The translations under genes were made by a program, and so were the position numbers. This document shows positions 15,681-24,652 of a stretch of DNA of 32,428 nucleotides, one piece after another. Source of the DNA: Candidatus Desulfaltia sp. (GTDB lineage Bacteria; Desulfobacterota; Desulfobacteria; Desulfobacterales; ETH-SRB1); NCBI GenBank assembly GCA_030656555.1, contig JAUSPN010000035.1:1-32428 (forward strand), in the 5' to 3' direction. Below the pieces are notes generated by a model that was given only the letters and a program-made list of their open reading frames with translations, did not search any database and was not told the DNA's origin. Position 1 is the first letter of the stretch. The number at the start of each line of letters is the position of its first letter.

Positions 15681-18528
15681 ATTTTGATCCATTCAGCCGC
15701 AGAACTTTCTTTAAAAACTGTCCTGTATATGACCCGTTAATATCTGCAATCTTTTCAGGGGTGCCGCATCCTGTAATATATCCGCCTTCATCCCCACCTT
15801 CAGGGCCCAAATCTATAATATGATCGGCGGTCTTTATTACATCCATGTTATGCTCTATCACAATCACGGTATTTCCTGATTCCACGAGTTTGTTTAACAC
15901 ATTAAGAAGCTTTTTTATATCATCAAGATGAAGTCCTGTAGTTGGTTCATCAAGAATATAAACAGTTCTTCCGGTGCCTCTTTTGCTAAGCTCCCGTGAC
16001 AGCTTGATTCGCTGCGCTTCGCCTCCTGACAGAGTTGTGGCCGACTGGCCCATACGAATATATCCAATGCCTACATCAACCAGAGTCTTTAACTTTGACC
16101 TGATATTGCCGATATTTTCAAAGAATTTTAAAGACTGGTTCACGGTCATATCAAGTATATCTGCAATATTTTCCCCCTTATATCTGATTTCAAGGGTTTC
16201 CCTGTTGTATCTTTTCCCATGGCAAACATCACAGGCCACATAAACGTCCGGCAGAAAATGCATCTCTATCTTTATGATCCCGTCCCCATTACAAGCCTCG
16301 CATCTGCCCCCCTTAACATTAAAGCTAAAACGGCCCGGCTTGTAACCTCTCATGCGGGCCTCGGCGGTTCTGGCAAAAAGCTCCCTTATATAAGTAAAAA
16401 CAGCTGTATATGTTCCGGGGTTGGAGCGAGGAGTTCTCCCTATGGGAGACTGGTCAATATTAATCACCTTGTCAACATGTTCCATACCCTCTATACTAAC
16501 ATGTTTGCCCGCGGATATTCTGGCATGATACAGCCGCTGAGACAAAGCCCTGTACAAAGTCTCCAGCACCAGCGTAGATTTGCCTGAACCTGATACACCT
16601 GTTACACATATAAAACATCCAAGTGGAAACTCTACATCAATATTTTTGAGATTGTTCTCTGATGCGCCCTTTATTATAAGTTGCCCTTTCTGTCCCAGGC
16701 GCCGCACACAGGGAATTTCAATACGCTTTCGCCCTGAAAGATATTGGCCAGTCAAGGAATTTTTATCCTTTAAAAGCGCTTTTGGCAATCCGGCGAAGAC
16801 TACTTCACCCCCTTTAGCCCCTGCACCCGGACCCATATCGACAACATAATCGGCGGAAAGTATTGTTTTTTCATCATGTTCTACAACAAGCACCGTATTG
16901 CCAAGATCACGCATCTGCAAAAGGGTTTCCAGCAGACGTTGATTGTCTCTCTGGTGCAGGCCTATACTTGGTTCATCAAGAACATAAAGAACACCGGTCA
17001 ACTTTGACCCGATCTGTGTTGCCAGTCGTATTCTCTGACTCTCTCCGCCGGAAAGCGTAAAAGCTGCTCTGTCAAGGGTAAGATAGGAAAGCCCGACATT
17101 TTCAAGAAAACCAAGCCGTTCAATTATCTCTTTTAGAATCCTTGCGGCAATTATCTCTTTCTTGCCGATTAGTTTTAATTCTTTAAAAAAAACATTTGCC
17201 TTTGACACTGAAAGAGCCGTTACTTCAGAAATTGTAAGCCCGCCCACCTTAACAGAGCTACTTGCTTTATTCAGCTTTGATCCCATGCATTCCGGACAGG
17301 GACGGAAATTCATATAACGCCTGATCTCTTCTCTGGACTGAGATGAATCCGTCTCCATATAACGATGCTCTAATTTCGGTATAATTCCTTCAAAGGTTTT
17401 ATGGTAAATAATACGACGATTATTCCGTTCTAAATAGAATCTGATATGTTCATCCCCTGATCCATAAAGAAGAATTTCTTTAAAGCTCTGAGGAAGATCC
17501 TTGTAGGGCATATAGATGTCAATCCCATAGTGCATGGTTAAAGCATCTAAGAATTCGGCGAAATGCACGCTATTTCTGTTGGCCCACAGTAAAACAGCCC
17601 CTTCTCTTAAAGAGAGTTCATGGTTTGGTATTATAAGGTCCGGATCGAATTCAGTAGTTGAGCCAAGACCATTGCATTTTGGGCAGGCCCCCTGAGGGGA
17701 ATTAAAAGAAAAACTGGCAGGTGTAAACTCAGGATAGCTTATTTGACAGTTGATACATGCCGCCTTTTCACTGAATAAAATCGGTTTGCCGATAATATCA
17801 GGCTTTGAGCCTGATACATCAATTGTCACAAGACCGTCTGATTGTGACATGGCCAACTCTAATGAATCCGCCAGCCTGTTTCTCATATTATTCTTTACAA
17901 CCAGTCTGTCCACGATCACATCTATGTCATGCTTTTTGTTTTTATCCAGCTCTCCCGCATCTTCGATCTCCATGGTCTTGCCGTCGATACGCACCCTTGC
18001 AAAACCTTCCTTTTTAAGTTGCTTTAAAAGATTTTCATGCGTTCCTTTCCGGCCCGATATTATGGGAGATAAAATAATAATTTTGGCCCCCTGGTCCAGA
18101 GACATAACCCTGTCCACAATCTGGTCCAGTGTCTGGGAGGTAATCGGCTGTCCGCATTTATAACAATGGGGTGTGCCTGCCCTGGCAAAAAGGAGGCGGA
18201 GATAATCATATATTTCCGTAACCGTTCCAACGGTTGATCGGGGATTATGGCTGGCTGTTTTCTGCTCAATAGCAATAGCCGGTGACAGGCCTTCGATCGT
18301 ATCAACATCCGGCTTTTCCAGACGCTCTAAGAACTGGCGGGCATATGTGGAAAGTGATTCAACATATCTTCGCTGTCCTTCAGCATAAAGTGTATCAAAA
18401 GCAAGCGTTGACTTACCCGATCCTGACAGACCGGTTATAACCACAAACCTGTTGCGGGGTAATTCAACATCGATGTTCTTCAAGTTATGCTGTCTTGCGC
18501 CACGAATAATTATTTTTTCATGGTTCAT
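15679..18528 (-). CDS. uvrA: Excinuclease ABC subunit UvrA
   Basis: The 949-residue ATPase scans DNA for damage and loads UvrB in nucleotide excision repair. Walker [10 protein letters not shown] is at 33-41 and a second copy (GVSGSGKST) lies near the middle. Two ABC signatures ([14 protein letters not shown] and [15 protein letters not shown]) and the two Walker B segments ([11 protein letters not shown] and [11 protein letters not shown]) are intact. Zinc-binding cysteines are present in CINC...CPKC and CEAC...CDVC. The length is close to E. coli UvrA (940). It overlaps pdxA by 4 bases (ATGA), so the pair is translationally coupled. Confidence 0.97.
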   Translation of the reverse strand: MNHEKIIIRGARQHNLKNIDVELPRNRFVVITGLSGSGKSTLAFDTLYAEGQRRYVESLSTYARQFLERLEKPDVDTIEGLSPAIAIEQKTASHNPRSTVGTVTEIYDYLRLLFARAGTPHCYKCGQPITSQTLDQIVDRVMSLDQGAKIIILSPIISGRKGTHENLLKQLKKEGFARVRIDGKTMEIEDAGELDKNKKHDIDVIVDRLVVKNNMRNRLADSLELAMSQSDGLVTIDVSGSKPDIIGKPILFSEKAACINCQISYPEFTPASFSFNSPQGACPKCNGLGSTTEFDPDLIIPNHELSLREGAVLLWANRNSVHFAEFLDALTMHYGIDIYMPYKDLPQSFKEILLYGSGDEHIRFYLERNNRRIIYHKTFEGIIPKLEHRYMETDSSQSREEIRRYMNFRPCPECMGSKLNKASSSVKVGGLTISEVTALSVSKANVFFKELKLIGKKEIIAARILKEIIERLGFLENVGLSYLTLDRAAFTLSGGESQRIRLATQIGSKLTGVLYVLDEPSIGLHQRDNQRLLETLLQMRDLGNTVLVVEHDEKTILSADYVVDMGPGAGAKGGEVVFAGLPKALLKDKNSLTGQYLSGRKRIEIPCVRRLGQKGQLIIKGASENNLKNIDVEFPLGCFICVTGVSGSGKSTLVLETLYRALSQRLYHARISAGKHVSIEGMEHVDKVINIDQSPIGRTPRSNPGTYTAVFTYIRELFARTAEARMRGYKPGRFSFNVKGGRCEACNGDGIIKIEMHFLPDVYVACDVCHGKRYNRETLEIRYKGENIADILDMTVNQSLKFFENIGNIRSKLKTLVDVGIGYIRMGQSATTLSGGEAQRIKLSRELSKRGTGRTVYILDEPTTGLHLDDIKKLLNVLNKLVESGNTVIVIEHNMDVIKTADHIIDLGPEGGDEGGYITGCGTPEKIADINGSYTGQFLKKVLRLNGSK

Positions 18529-19553
18529 AAAATATTCTGACTACTTCTTTTTTGAAAAATAACGGCCTGGTGTGTTGCCATATTTATTGCGGCAATAAGA
18601 CTGCCTGGATCCGCCTTGCCGGTTCCGGCAATATCGTAAGCCGTCCCGTGATCAACAGAGGTTCTTATTACAGGAAGGCCAAGCGTCGTATTAACACCAT
18701 CGGTAAAATGTATCATCTTAAAAGGAATCAGCCCCTGATCATGATACATGCATACTACGGCATCGTAATAACCTTTTGCAGCATGATAAAATATTGTATC
18801 GGGAGGAAAAGGCCCTGAAACATCAATCCCTTGCTTTCTTGCGCAATTAACGGCCGGAATAATAATGTTTTCCTCTTCGTTTCCAAACATGCCCCCTTCC
18901 CCGGCATGTGGATTTAGTCCGGCAACCGCAATACGTGGCTTTTCAAATCCAAAACGTTCATATAAGGCATCCCTGGCAATCGATATTGTTTGCACTATTT
19001 TTTCCACGGAAAGAATCAAGGCAACATCCTTTAAGGGAACATGAATGGTCACAAGGATCACGCGAAGTTTGTCACCTGCAAGCATCATGGCAAACTTATC
19101 GGTCTTAGTGCGCTCGGCAAGAAGCTCGGTATGTCCGTTATAAGCATAACCTGCAATCCGCATGGCCATCTTGTTTATCGGACAGGTAACAATAGCCGCT
19201 ATGCTGCCGCAAGCTGCCAGATCTATCGCCCTTATTATATAGCCCACCATTGCCTTGCCTGTCTGCGCCGTGGGCTTTCCCCAATATGTGTTTTCAGGAT
19301 CGCACTTGGAAACAGATAAAAGATCGATAGAGCCGCATTCATATCTGCCGGAATCAGGTGCATCTATTGCCTTAATATTAAGGCTGCTTTTAGTATATTT
19401 TTTTGCCGCCTCCAGCCTCTGAGCACCTCCGATCACAAGCGGCCTGCACGCCTTATAAATCGCAGGCTCGAGAAGGGCCTTCACAATAATTTCAGGGCCG
19501 ATGCCGACAGGATCACCCATTGTAATGCCAATAATCGGTCTATAATCTTTCAT
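18525..19553 (-). CDS. pdxA: 4-hydroxythreonine-4-phosphate dehydrogenase PdxA
   Basis: The enzyme makes the 3-amino-2-oxopropyl phosphate precursor of pyridoxal phosphate. It opens with [14 protein letters not shown]. The three metal-binding histidines H171, H216 and H271 lie in [14 protein letters not shown] and [10 protein letters not shown], and match E. coli H166, H211 and H266. The 342-residue length is normal. There is no reason to think of the related PdxA2 enzymes over PdxA, although paralogues exist. It is downstream of the exported VWA pair, with only about 30 bases between, and may be co-transcribed. Confidence 0.92.
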   Translation of the reverse strand: MKDYRPIIGITMGDPVGIGPEIIVKALLEPAIYKACRPLVIGGAQRLEAAKKYTKSSLNIKAIDAPDSGRYECGSIDLLSVSKCDPENTYWGKPTAQTGKAMVGYIIRAIDLAACGSIAAIVTCPINKMAMRIAGYAYNGHTELLAERTKTDKFAMMLAGDKLRVILVTIHVPLKDVALILSVEKIVQTISIARDALYERFGFEKPRIAVAGLNPHAGEGGMFGNEEENIIIPAVNCARKQGIDVSGPFPPDTIFYHAAKGYYDAVVCMYHDQGLIPFKMIHFTDGVNTTLGLPVIRTSVDHGTAYDIAGTGKADPGSLIAAINMATHQAVIFQKRSSQNIL

Positions 19554-19585
19554 AGGATTTAAAAATTAAGAATATAACTATAAGG

Positions 19586-20260
19586 TTATCTGGTTTCAAC
19601 CTGACCCTCGACAGCATCTCCCTGTTGGTAGTCTGGAGCATAAATGTCTCTTTCCCGTTGTTTCTGTTCGCCACCCATGTCATATTGCTCGAAGCCCGGA
19701 GCATAAGTATCAACCTGACGTCCTGGTCCGGAGTCGGTCTTTTCCCGGTTAGAACCACCAAGACTTTCGAAACCAAGCGGTTCATTTCCACGGGCGGGTG
19801 GAAGATTCTCCTGGATAGATTTATCAAAAATATCTCTTTCCCGTTGTTTCTGTTCGCCACCCATGTCATATTGCTCGAAGCTCGGAGCATAAGTATCAAC
19901 CTGACGTCCTGGTCCGGAGTCGGTCTTTTCCCGGTCGGAACCACCAAGACTTTCGAAACGGAGCGGTTCATTTCGCCTCGCGGGTGGAAGATTCTTCCGA
20001 ATAGATTCATCAACTGTTGCCTGGAGTGCTTTACTCAATTCTGCAGCATTGGATGCCGGGAGATAAGAGCCTCCACCACTCTTGGCTATTTCCTGCAATT
20101 GTTTCTCTTCATTTGAGTTTTTCTTGATGTCGAATCCGATAACCTCGATATCAATCTGCATTCCACTGCCCTGTTCCCCGCTTTGTGCCAACCCCGTCAA
20201 AATCCAAGTTAAACAAACACATATTATGAAAGCAATTTTAATTTTGAAAAGATATCTCAT
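19586..20260 (-). CDS. Exported protein with VWA C-terminal-like segment and two 62-residue tandem repeats
   Basis: The 224-residue product begins with a signal peptide (about 1-25, cleavage near GLAQ). Residues about 36-82 read IDIEVIGFDI...EKQLQEIAKSGGGSYLPASNAAELSKAL, the usual final strand and helix of von Willebrand A domains in Ca-activated channel-type proteins. No MIDAS motif is present. Residues 84-145 and 146-207 are near-identical 62-residue, hydrophilic, probably disordered repeats, each with NLPPAR, FESLGG, TDSGPGRQVDTYAP and MGGEQKQRERDI. A short third start (APDYQQGD) follows. GGGGGAG precedes the ATG. It lies 9 bases after the VWA gene, whose domain lacks just this segment. 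Function is unknown. Confidence 0.7.
   Translation of the reverse strand: MRYLFKIKIAFIICVCLTWILTGLAQSGEQGSGMQIDIEVIGFDIKKNSNEEKQLQEIAKSGGGSYLPASNAAELSKALQATVDESIRKNLPPARRNEPLRFESLGGSDREKTDSGPGRQVDTYAPSFEQYDMGGEQKQRERDIFDKSIQENLPPARGNEPLGFESLGGSNREKTDSGPGRQVDTYAPGFEQYDMGGEQKQRERDIYAPDYQQGDAVEGQVETR
19640..20011 (-). repeat. Two tandem 186-bp repeats inside the exported protein gene
   Basis: Units at 19826-20011 and 19640-19825 are almost identical in DNA and encode 62 residues each. The period is a multiple of three, so the frame is kept and even the opposite strand stays open. High identity at silent positions points to recent duplication. Confidence 0.85.
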
Positions 20261-20269
20261 GATCTCCCC

Positions 20270-21502
20270 CTACTTGATATCAAAAATCTTGTAAGTCGTA
20301 CAGATGGTTTTAGCCGCTTCAACGGGATTACCACTGCAACTTTCTCCGCCATCGGAAAGAAGAATAATTTTCCCTCTTTTCCCGCTGCCGTTTTGTCTTA
20401 GATAATTTGATGCTTTTTGCAGGGAATAAGCGATAGGAGTTCCCCCTCGAGCTCCAAAATTGAGTTTAGATATAATATTATTAGGATCTTGCGTAAAGCC
20501 CTGCAACATGCTGCATGAGCCACAGTCACTAAATACAAATAAAGCCATTTCCACTCCCAGGTCGGTTTTTAAAGCCGCGACGGTATCGCGTACTGCGTTC
20601 TTGGCTGCGTCGAGTTTGGACCCCGACATGCTTCCTGAAGCATCAACGACAAAAACTATGGAAAAGTTTATGTCTATGGGAGTTTCGCATTCGTTATATC
20701 CTCGGAAAAATTCTTGTTTAACTACATTCTCTTTTTCTATCCATTTAGCATATTCTTGCCCGACAATTTCTTTTATATCCTCCCGATTGACTGTTTGGAC
20801 CTTTCTGCCCAAAAGACAACCGTGTTTGTAAGCAGCAGTTTTTAGGGCCTCTTCCGGATCATAATTCCCGTCAATTTTTGTTACATTAATGTAAACCCAG
20901 TCAAAACTTTTCGCCCAGTCTTCAAACCTCGTATATTTTTTCTTCCAGGCATCAAGTACCAGTGCATTTTTCCATGCCTCTTTTTCTAAATCATTGAGTC
21001 TGCCGTCAGAACTAAAAATATCATTCCATGATGGAATTTTACCATTTACAAGTATAGGAGCTCCATTAATGTCAGTTGGAACAACGAGATTGGCCCCATG
21101 AGCCCATTCCTTTCCAAAATAATTTTTGTTTCCTCTTATAACAAGTATTTTGCTATTAAAGCTGTCTGGATAGTGTTTTGCAATATACATGGCAAGATCA
21201 CCGCAATTACCGACACCGGTTTGTTCTACCACCTCGGCATAGGCTCCTCCTAACTTTTTCCCTGTCCCCAGAAGGTAGGGGATTCTATAGGTAACGATTT
21301 GAGAGATGTAAAATGGTGTATAAGGTAAAGAACCAGAAACAAAACCACTGAGACGAGTACCTAAAATATTGTTAAACCACCTTATAGAATCTTTTTCATT
21401 AGGCCCCCAGTTTTCATCTGCAGTAGCTGAATAAGAAAATCCAACAAGTCCAATGAAAATCGCAATAAAAAAGATAATTAGATGGATAATTGGCTTTTTC
21501 AT
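20270..21502 (-). CDS. Exported Cys/His protease-like plus von Willebrand A domain protein
   Basis: The start is ATG 21502, 8 bases after AGGAGG; the GTG six bases upstream is too close to it. The product has 410 residues. A signal peptide spans about 1-28. Residues about 85-165 have GVGNCGDLAMYIAKHY (C100) and EWAHGANLVV (H135), a Cys-His arrangement that resembles transglutaminase/papain-like peptidases, though I could not assign the family. Residues 281-410 are a VWA domain with the MIDAS DASGSMS (D287, S289, S291), T355 in RGGTPIA and D384 in LSDGGES. It ends abruptly after KIFDIK, before the last VWA strand. This missing segment appears in the next gene. It is probably periplasmic. Confidence 0.75.
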   Translation of the reverse strand: MKKPIIHLIIFFIAIFIGLVGFSYSATADENWGPNEKDSIRWFNNILGTRLSGFVSGSLPYTPFYISQIVTYRIPYLLGTGKKLGGAYAEVVEQTGVGNCGDLAMYIAKHYPDSFNSKILVIRGNKNYFGKEWAHGANLVVPTDINGAPILVNGKIPSWNDIFSSDGRLNDLEKEAWKNALVLDAWKKKYTRFEDWAKSFDWVYINVTKIDGNYDPEEALKTAAYKHGCLLGRKVQTVNREDIKEIVGQEYAKWIEKENVVKQEFFRGYNECETPIDINFSIVFVVDASGSMSGSKLDAAKNAVRDTVAALKTDLGVEMALFVFSDCGSCSMLQGFTQDPNNIISKLNFGARGGTPIAYSLQKASNYLRQNGSGKRGKIILLSDGGESCSGNPVEAAKTICTTYKIFDIK

Positions 21503-21901
21503 GCACACAACCTCCTTTCTGTTTTAGGTTCCCAATGAACTGCCTCGTCGCAAGCAGCGTTGCATCTTCAAAAGTATTAAACGCCCCAAAGGTGCGGAAA
21601 ATAAAACCCGGCGCCCAAAGGACGTGGCTTTGATTTTCACCCCGGAGAGGTTCAGTTTACCTCTATTGGAATGGTGGAATGATGGAAAATATGACCTGGC
21701 CCAGAAAACCAAGTTTTCCATGCTGGAATAAATAAGAATATATCAAACAAAGATCAATTGTAAAGTGGTTTTCAGAGGTTAAGGTAATCCATGGGCATGC
21801 AAATCTGTCCACAACACAGCGTTATCTTGGCAATATCGGTTAAACAGAAGCTATTCGATGTATTGGCTGTTGTTCTTCCGGGCATACGGATCACGCGCCA
21901 C
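21503..21901. other. 399-base intergenic region
   Basis: Apart from the Shine-Dalgarno of the VWA gene at 21511-21516, I see no gene here with a start codon and ribosome site. A plus-strand open frame without ATG (21531-21731) ends FSMLE. TGGAATGGTGGAATGATGG at 21669-21687 is a short repeat of TGGAATGG units. The promoter of the VWA pair must lie in this region, but I cannot pick it out. Confidence 0.4.
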
Positions 21902-22645
21902 TTATTCCATGTTCCGAATTCGCACCTCAATTCCCTTTTGATCTTGAAGCAATTTCATAAGGTTCGAGGTATCTGTGTCGCCAAAATGATAGGGGTATAA
22001 AATTTTTGGCCGAAACGCGGTCGCAGCATCGACGACCATCTCAGGTGTCATCGTATGCGGCAGGTTCATTGGCAAAAAGGCGCGGTCGATCTCTCGCAGT
22101 GATTTCATTTCAGGGATGTTTTCTGTGTCCCCGGCAACATACACCCGCTTATCCCCAAAGGTGATGATGTACCCGTTCCCTACACCTTTGGGATGAAAGG
22201 GTTGTCCGTTATCGCGCCTATGAATGAGATTATAAGCCGGAATCGCCTCTATTTTCAATCCGCTTACGGTTTGGACATCTCCGTTTTTCATAACAATGCC
22301 GTTTTTTACCTGTTTTGAACAGGTTTGGGTCAACACTACCTTTGTTTTTTCAGTCCGGACAAGTTCCAGTGCTTTCAAGTCCAAGTGGTCGCGGTGCTCA
22401 TGGGTGATCAAGACAAGATCCGCTTTCGGGAACTTCGCAAAATCTGCGACGTTGGTGTATGGATCAACATGGATAATCTTGGTGCCAAAAGTAAACATCA
22501 GTGTCCCATGTCCGATAAATGTGATCTTTAAATCATCGGTGGATGTTTTTATGATATTTGTTTCATATGTTTTTTTGACGGACGCTGAAGCTGAGAACGT
22601 TAAAGTCATGCTGAAAAACAAAAGTAAAAAGCATATTTTACCCAT
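21902..22645 (-). CDS. Exported metallo-beta-lactamase fold hydrolase (UlaG/UPF0173-like)
   Basis: The start is ATG 22645, 7 bases from AAGGAGG. The product has 247 residues with a signal peptide (about 1-22, ending SASA). The metal-binding HEHRDH motif is at 82-87, and further motifs are IIHVDPY, YVAGDTE and the C-terminal ILYPYHFGDT. This resembles the UlaG/UPF0173 branch of beta-lactamase fold enzymes. An exported copy is less common than the cytoplasmic type. The substrate is unknown. It is a single gene, divergent from the PxxKW gene. Confidence 0.85.
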   Translation of the reverse strand: MGKICFLLLFFSMTLTFSASASVKKTYETNIIKTSTDDLKITFIGHGTLMFTFGTKIIHVDPYTNVADFAKFPKADLVLITHEHRDHLDLKALELVRTEKTKVVLTQTCSKQVKNGIVMKNGDVQTVSGLKIEAIPAYNLIHRRDNGQPFHPKGVGNGYIITFGDKRVYVAGDTENIPEMKSLREIDRAFLPMNLPHTMTPEMVVDAATAFRPKILYPYHFGDTDTSNLMKLLQDQKGIEVRIRNME

Positions 22646-22842
22646 CGTTATACCTCCTTCACGAAGTGGCTGGTTTGCAAGCAATTTTGTGAAGCTCCCC
22701 TTGACCCCGCCCTAAAGGTCTGGGCTTGCGGGAAGCTTCAATTGTTTTTAATATCATACCTGTATCCACACCTCATCACAACCAGAAACACTTTGTTTAG
22801 CAATTATAATTCTAAAGGTAGGAATTTATAATTAAAATTTTA

Positions 22843-22871
22843 TTGACAATAAATATCTGTTTAAGTATGTT
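22843..22871 (+). promoter_or_regulatory. Putative sigma-70 promoter of the PxxKW gene
   Basis: A perfect -35 TTGACA (22843-22848), a 17-base spacer and TATGTT (22866-22871) precede the gene's Shine-Dalgarno by about 30 bases. Confidence 0.55.
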
Positions 22872-22915
22872 TCGTTGGTTTTATTTTATACTAACTCGTA
22901 AAGGGGGTGATTCCG

Positions 22916-23194
22916 ATGGTTTGCGCAACGATAAAGGAAGGTATAGAGTGTGCTTTTATGACAAAAAAAGGCTGCTCTTACAATGGTGGGATTTGCCATA
23001 AGGTCGTGGACCAGTGCAATGGCTGCAATCGCGGCACTGAGTTTTCATCTGGCTGGTACTGCACTGCATGTCCTGATCCTTCATTAAAATGGAGAAATGG
23101 GGCTTGCAACTTTGCCTCTCATGTTTCCGCAGCTCCTACTGCAATAAAAACAAAGATAAATCCAATCAAGGCGTCCAAGAGAGGGAACAGGTAA
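22916..23194 (+). CDS. PxxKW family cysteine-rich protein
   Basis: The start is ATG 22916, 8 bases after AAGGGGG; the GTG at 22907 would overlap the ribosome site. The product has 92 residues. Nine cysteines lie at 3, 12, 20, 27, 34, 37, 49, 52 and 64, including CNGC and CTAC pairs, and PSLKW at 55-59 gives the family its name. The C-terminal 25 residues are basic and likely flexible. There is no signal peptide, so metal binding in the cytoplasm is more likely than disulfides. The family is seen in Desulfobacterota; the function is unknown. It is a single-gene transcript with its own promoter and terminator. Confidence 0.8.
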   Translation: MVCATIKEGIECAFMTKKGCSYNGGICHKVVDQCNGCNRGTEFSSGWYCTACPDPSLKWRNGACNFASHVSAAPTAIKTKINPIKASKRGNR

Positions 23195-23215
23195 TGCGGT
23201 TTTCGATCTACCGGT

Positions 23216-23249
23216 AAACCCCGTCCAATTACGTGGCGGGGTTTTTTTA
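23216..23249 (+). terminator. Intrinsic terminator after the PxxKW gene
   Basis: AAACCCCG (23216-23223) pairs with CGGGGTTT (23237-23244) and is followed by TTTTTAT. Confidence 0.85.
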
Positions 23250-23332
23250 TTGTAAAAAACAATGTTTTTGTATAAAGTTTTCAGGATTTTTGTTTTCTTC
23301 TTTTAATATCAGCTTTCAAGGAGATTGTATCT

Positions 23333-24652
23333 ATGAATCCCATCGCAAAACAGCTTAACAGCACAATCACCGCGGGTAATCCTCATCTCATGGAGATGTT
23401 GTCTGATGTAGGCAAAAAGCTCTTTTTCCCAAAAGGGATTTTAAGCCAGAGTGCAGAGGCAAAGGAAAAAGCGTTTAAATTAAATGCAACAATAGGAATT
23501 GCAAAAGAACGGGGTAAAACCATGCGTTTTAATTCGGTTATGGCCGCAATTAAGGGCATAAATGCAAGGGAATCATTAACCTATGCCCCATCCTTTGGGA
23601 TTACCGATTTAAGGCAGGTCTGGCAAAATTCAATATTTGAAAAGAACCCTTCCCTTGCAAATAAACATATAAGCGCCCCGATTGTTACCTGCGGCATAAC
23701 TCATGCTATAAGTGTGTTTGCAGATCTCTGGATAAACCCCGAAGACGTAATCATATTGCCTGATATGATGTGGGGCAACTACAACCTGATTATAAATGTA
23801 AGAAAACAAGGAAACATAAGCAAGTATCCCATGTTTTCGGATGATGGCCGATTTAACCTTAAGGCATTTGAGGAAACGGTCATTAATGAAGCAAAAAAAC
23901 ATGACAAGATAATTGTTTTGCTCAACTTTCCGCATAATCCAACCGGCTATACAGTAACAGAGGAAGAAGGAAATAGTATTGTTAAGATTTTAGCCGATCT
24001 GGCCGACAAGGGTACAAACATTATTGCTGTTGCAGATGACGCCTATTTTGGACTCTTTTACGAAGAAAACACCATAAAAGAATCACTTTTTGCCAGGCTT
24101 TGTGATAAACACCCCAGGCTGCTTGCCGTAAAGATGGACGGCGCCACCAAGGAAAATTATGTGTGGGGTTTAAGGGTCGGTTTTATTACCTACGGTTGCA
24201 AAGTCAATGGCGATCCTGCGCCGGTATATGATGCACTGGAAAAAAAGACAGCGGGCGGCGTAAGGGGTTCCATATCAAACGCTTCCCATCTTGGTCAATC
24301 TATCGTGTTAAAGTCCATGCAGCATAAAAATTATCCCGCAGAAAAAAAGGAAAAATTTGAAATACTTAAAAGCAGAGCAAAGTGCGTTAAAGCTGTTTTG
24401 GCTGATCCGAAATACAAAGATGCCTGGGATGTTTATCCGTTTAATTCCGGCTATTTTATGTGTATAAAGTTAAAATCAACAGATGCCGAAACCTTGAGGC
24501 TTCATCTTTTAGATAAATATGGAGTAGGCCTTATTTCGATAGGTGACAAAAATTTAAGAATTGCCTTTTCATGTCTCGAAGAAGAGGATATCCCCGAACT
24601 GTTTGATATTATACTGCAGGGAGTAGAAGATCTGGAAAACACAAAGAGATGA
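23333..24652 (+). CDS. Class I/II PLP-dependent aminotransferase
   Basis: The 439-residue fold-type I enzyme has NFPHNPTG (N202), VADDAYFG (D235/D236, Y238) and the PLP-binding lysine K273 in MDGATKENYVWGLRVG. AAGGAGA precedes the ATG. The long N-terminal part (TIGIAKERGKTMRF) and the GATKEN lysine site are unlike AspC or HisC. Homologues in Desulfobacterota are usually annotated only as aminotransferase; the substrate is not known. The stop overlaps the ClC gene start by 4 bases (ATGA), so the two are translationally coupled. Confidence 0.88.
   Translation: MNPIAKQLNSTITAGNPHLMEMLSDVGKKLFFPKGILSQSAEAKEKAFKLNATIGIAKERGKTMRFNSVMAAIKGINARESLTYAPSFGITDLRQVWQNSIFEKNPSLANKHISAPIVTCGITHAISVFADLWINPEDVIILPDMMWGNYNLIINVRKQGNISKYPMFSDDGRFNLKAFEETVINEAKKHDKIIVLLNFPHNPTGYTVTEEEGNSIVKILADLADKGTNIIAVADDAYFGLFYEENTIKESLFARLCDKHPRLLAVKMDGATKENYVWGLRVGFITYGCKVNGDPAPVYDALEKKTAGGVRGSISNASHLGQSIVLKSMQHKNYPAEKKEKFEILKSRAKCVKAVLADPKYKDAWDVYPFNSGYFMCIKLKSTDAETLRLHLLDKYGVGLISIGDKNLRIAFSCLEEEDIPELFDIILQGVEDLENTKR

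Noticed and set aside
19640-20011. Tandem repeats as a CRISPR array
   Set aside because: Units are 186 bp, contiguous and in-frame coding, with no spacers.
19625-20116. Open frames on both strands over the tandem repeat
   Set aside because: They arise because the 186-bp repeat is a multiple of three; the exported-protein frame has the signal peptide and ribosome site.
21531-21731. Plus-strand open frame ending FSMLE
   Set aside because: It has no start codon or ribosome site and I recognise no family; it could be a remnant but cannot be supported.
21791-22000. 69-codon plus-strand ORF
   Set aside because: It overlaps the 3' end of the exported hydrolase gene on the other strand and has no recognisable features.
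22690-22740. Hairpin GAAGCTCCCC ... GGGAAGCTTC upstream of the exported hydrolase
   Set aside because: The pairing is imperfect and lacks a T-run; it may be another dispersed palindrome but was not strong enough to list.
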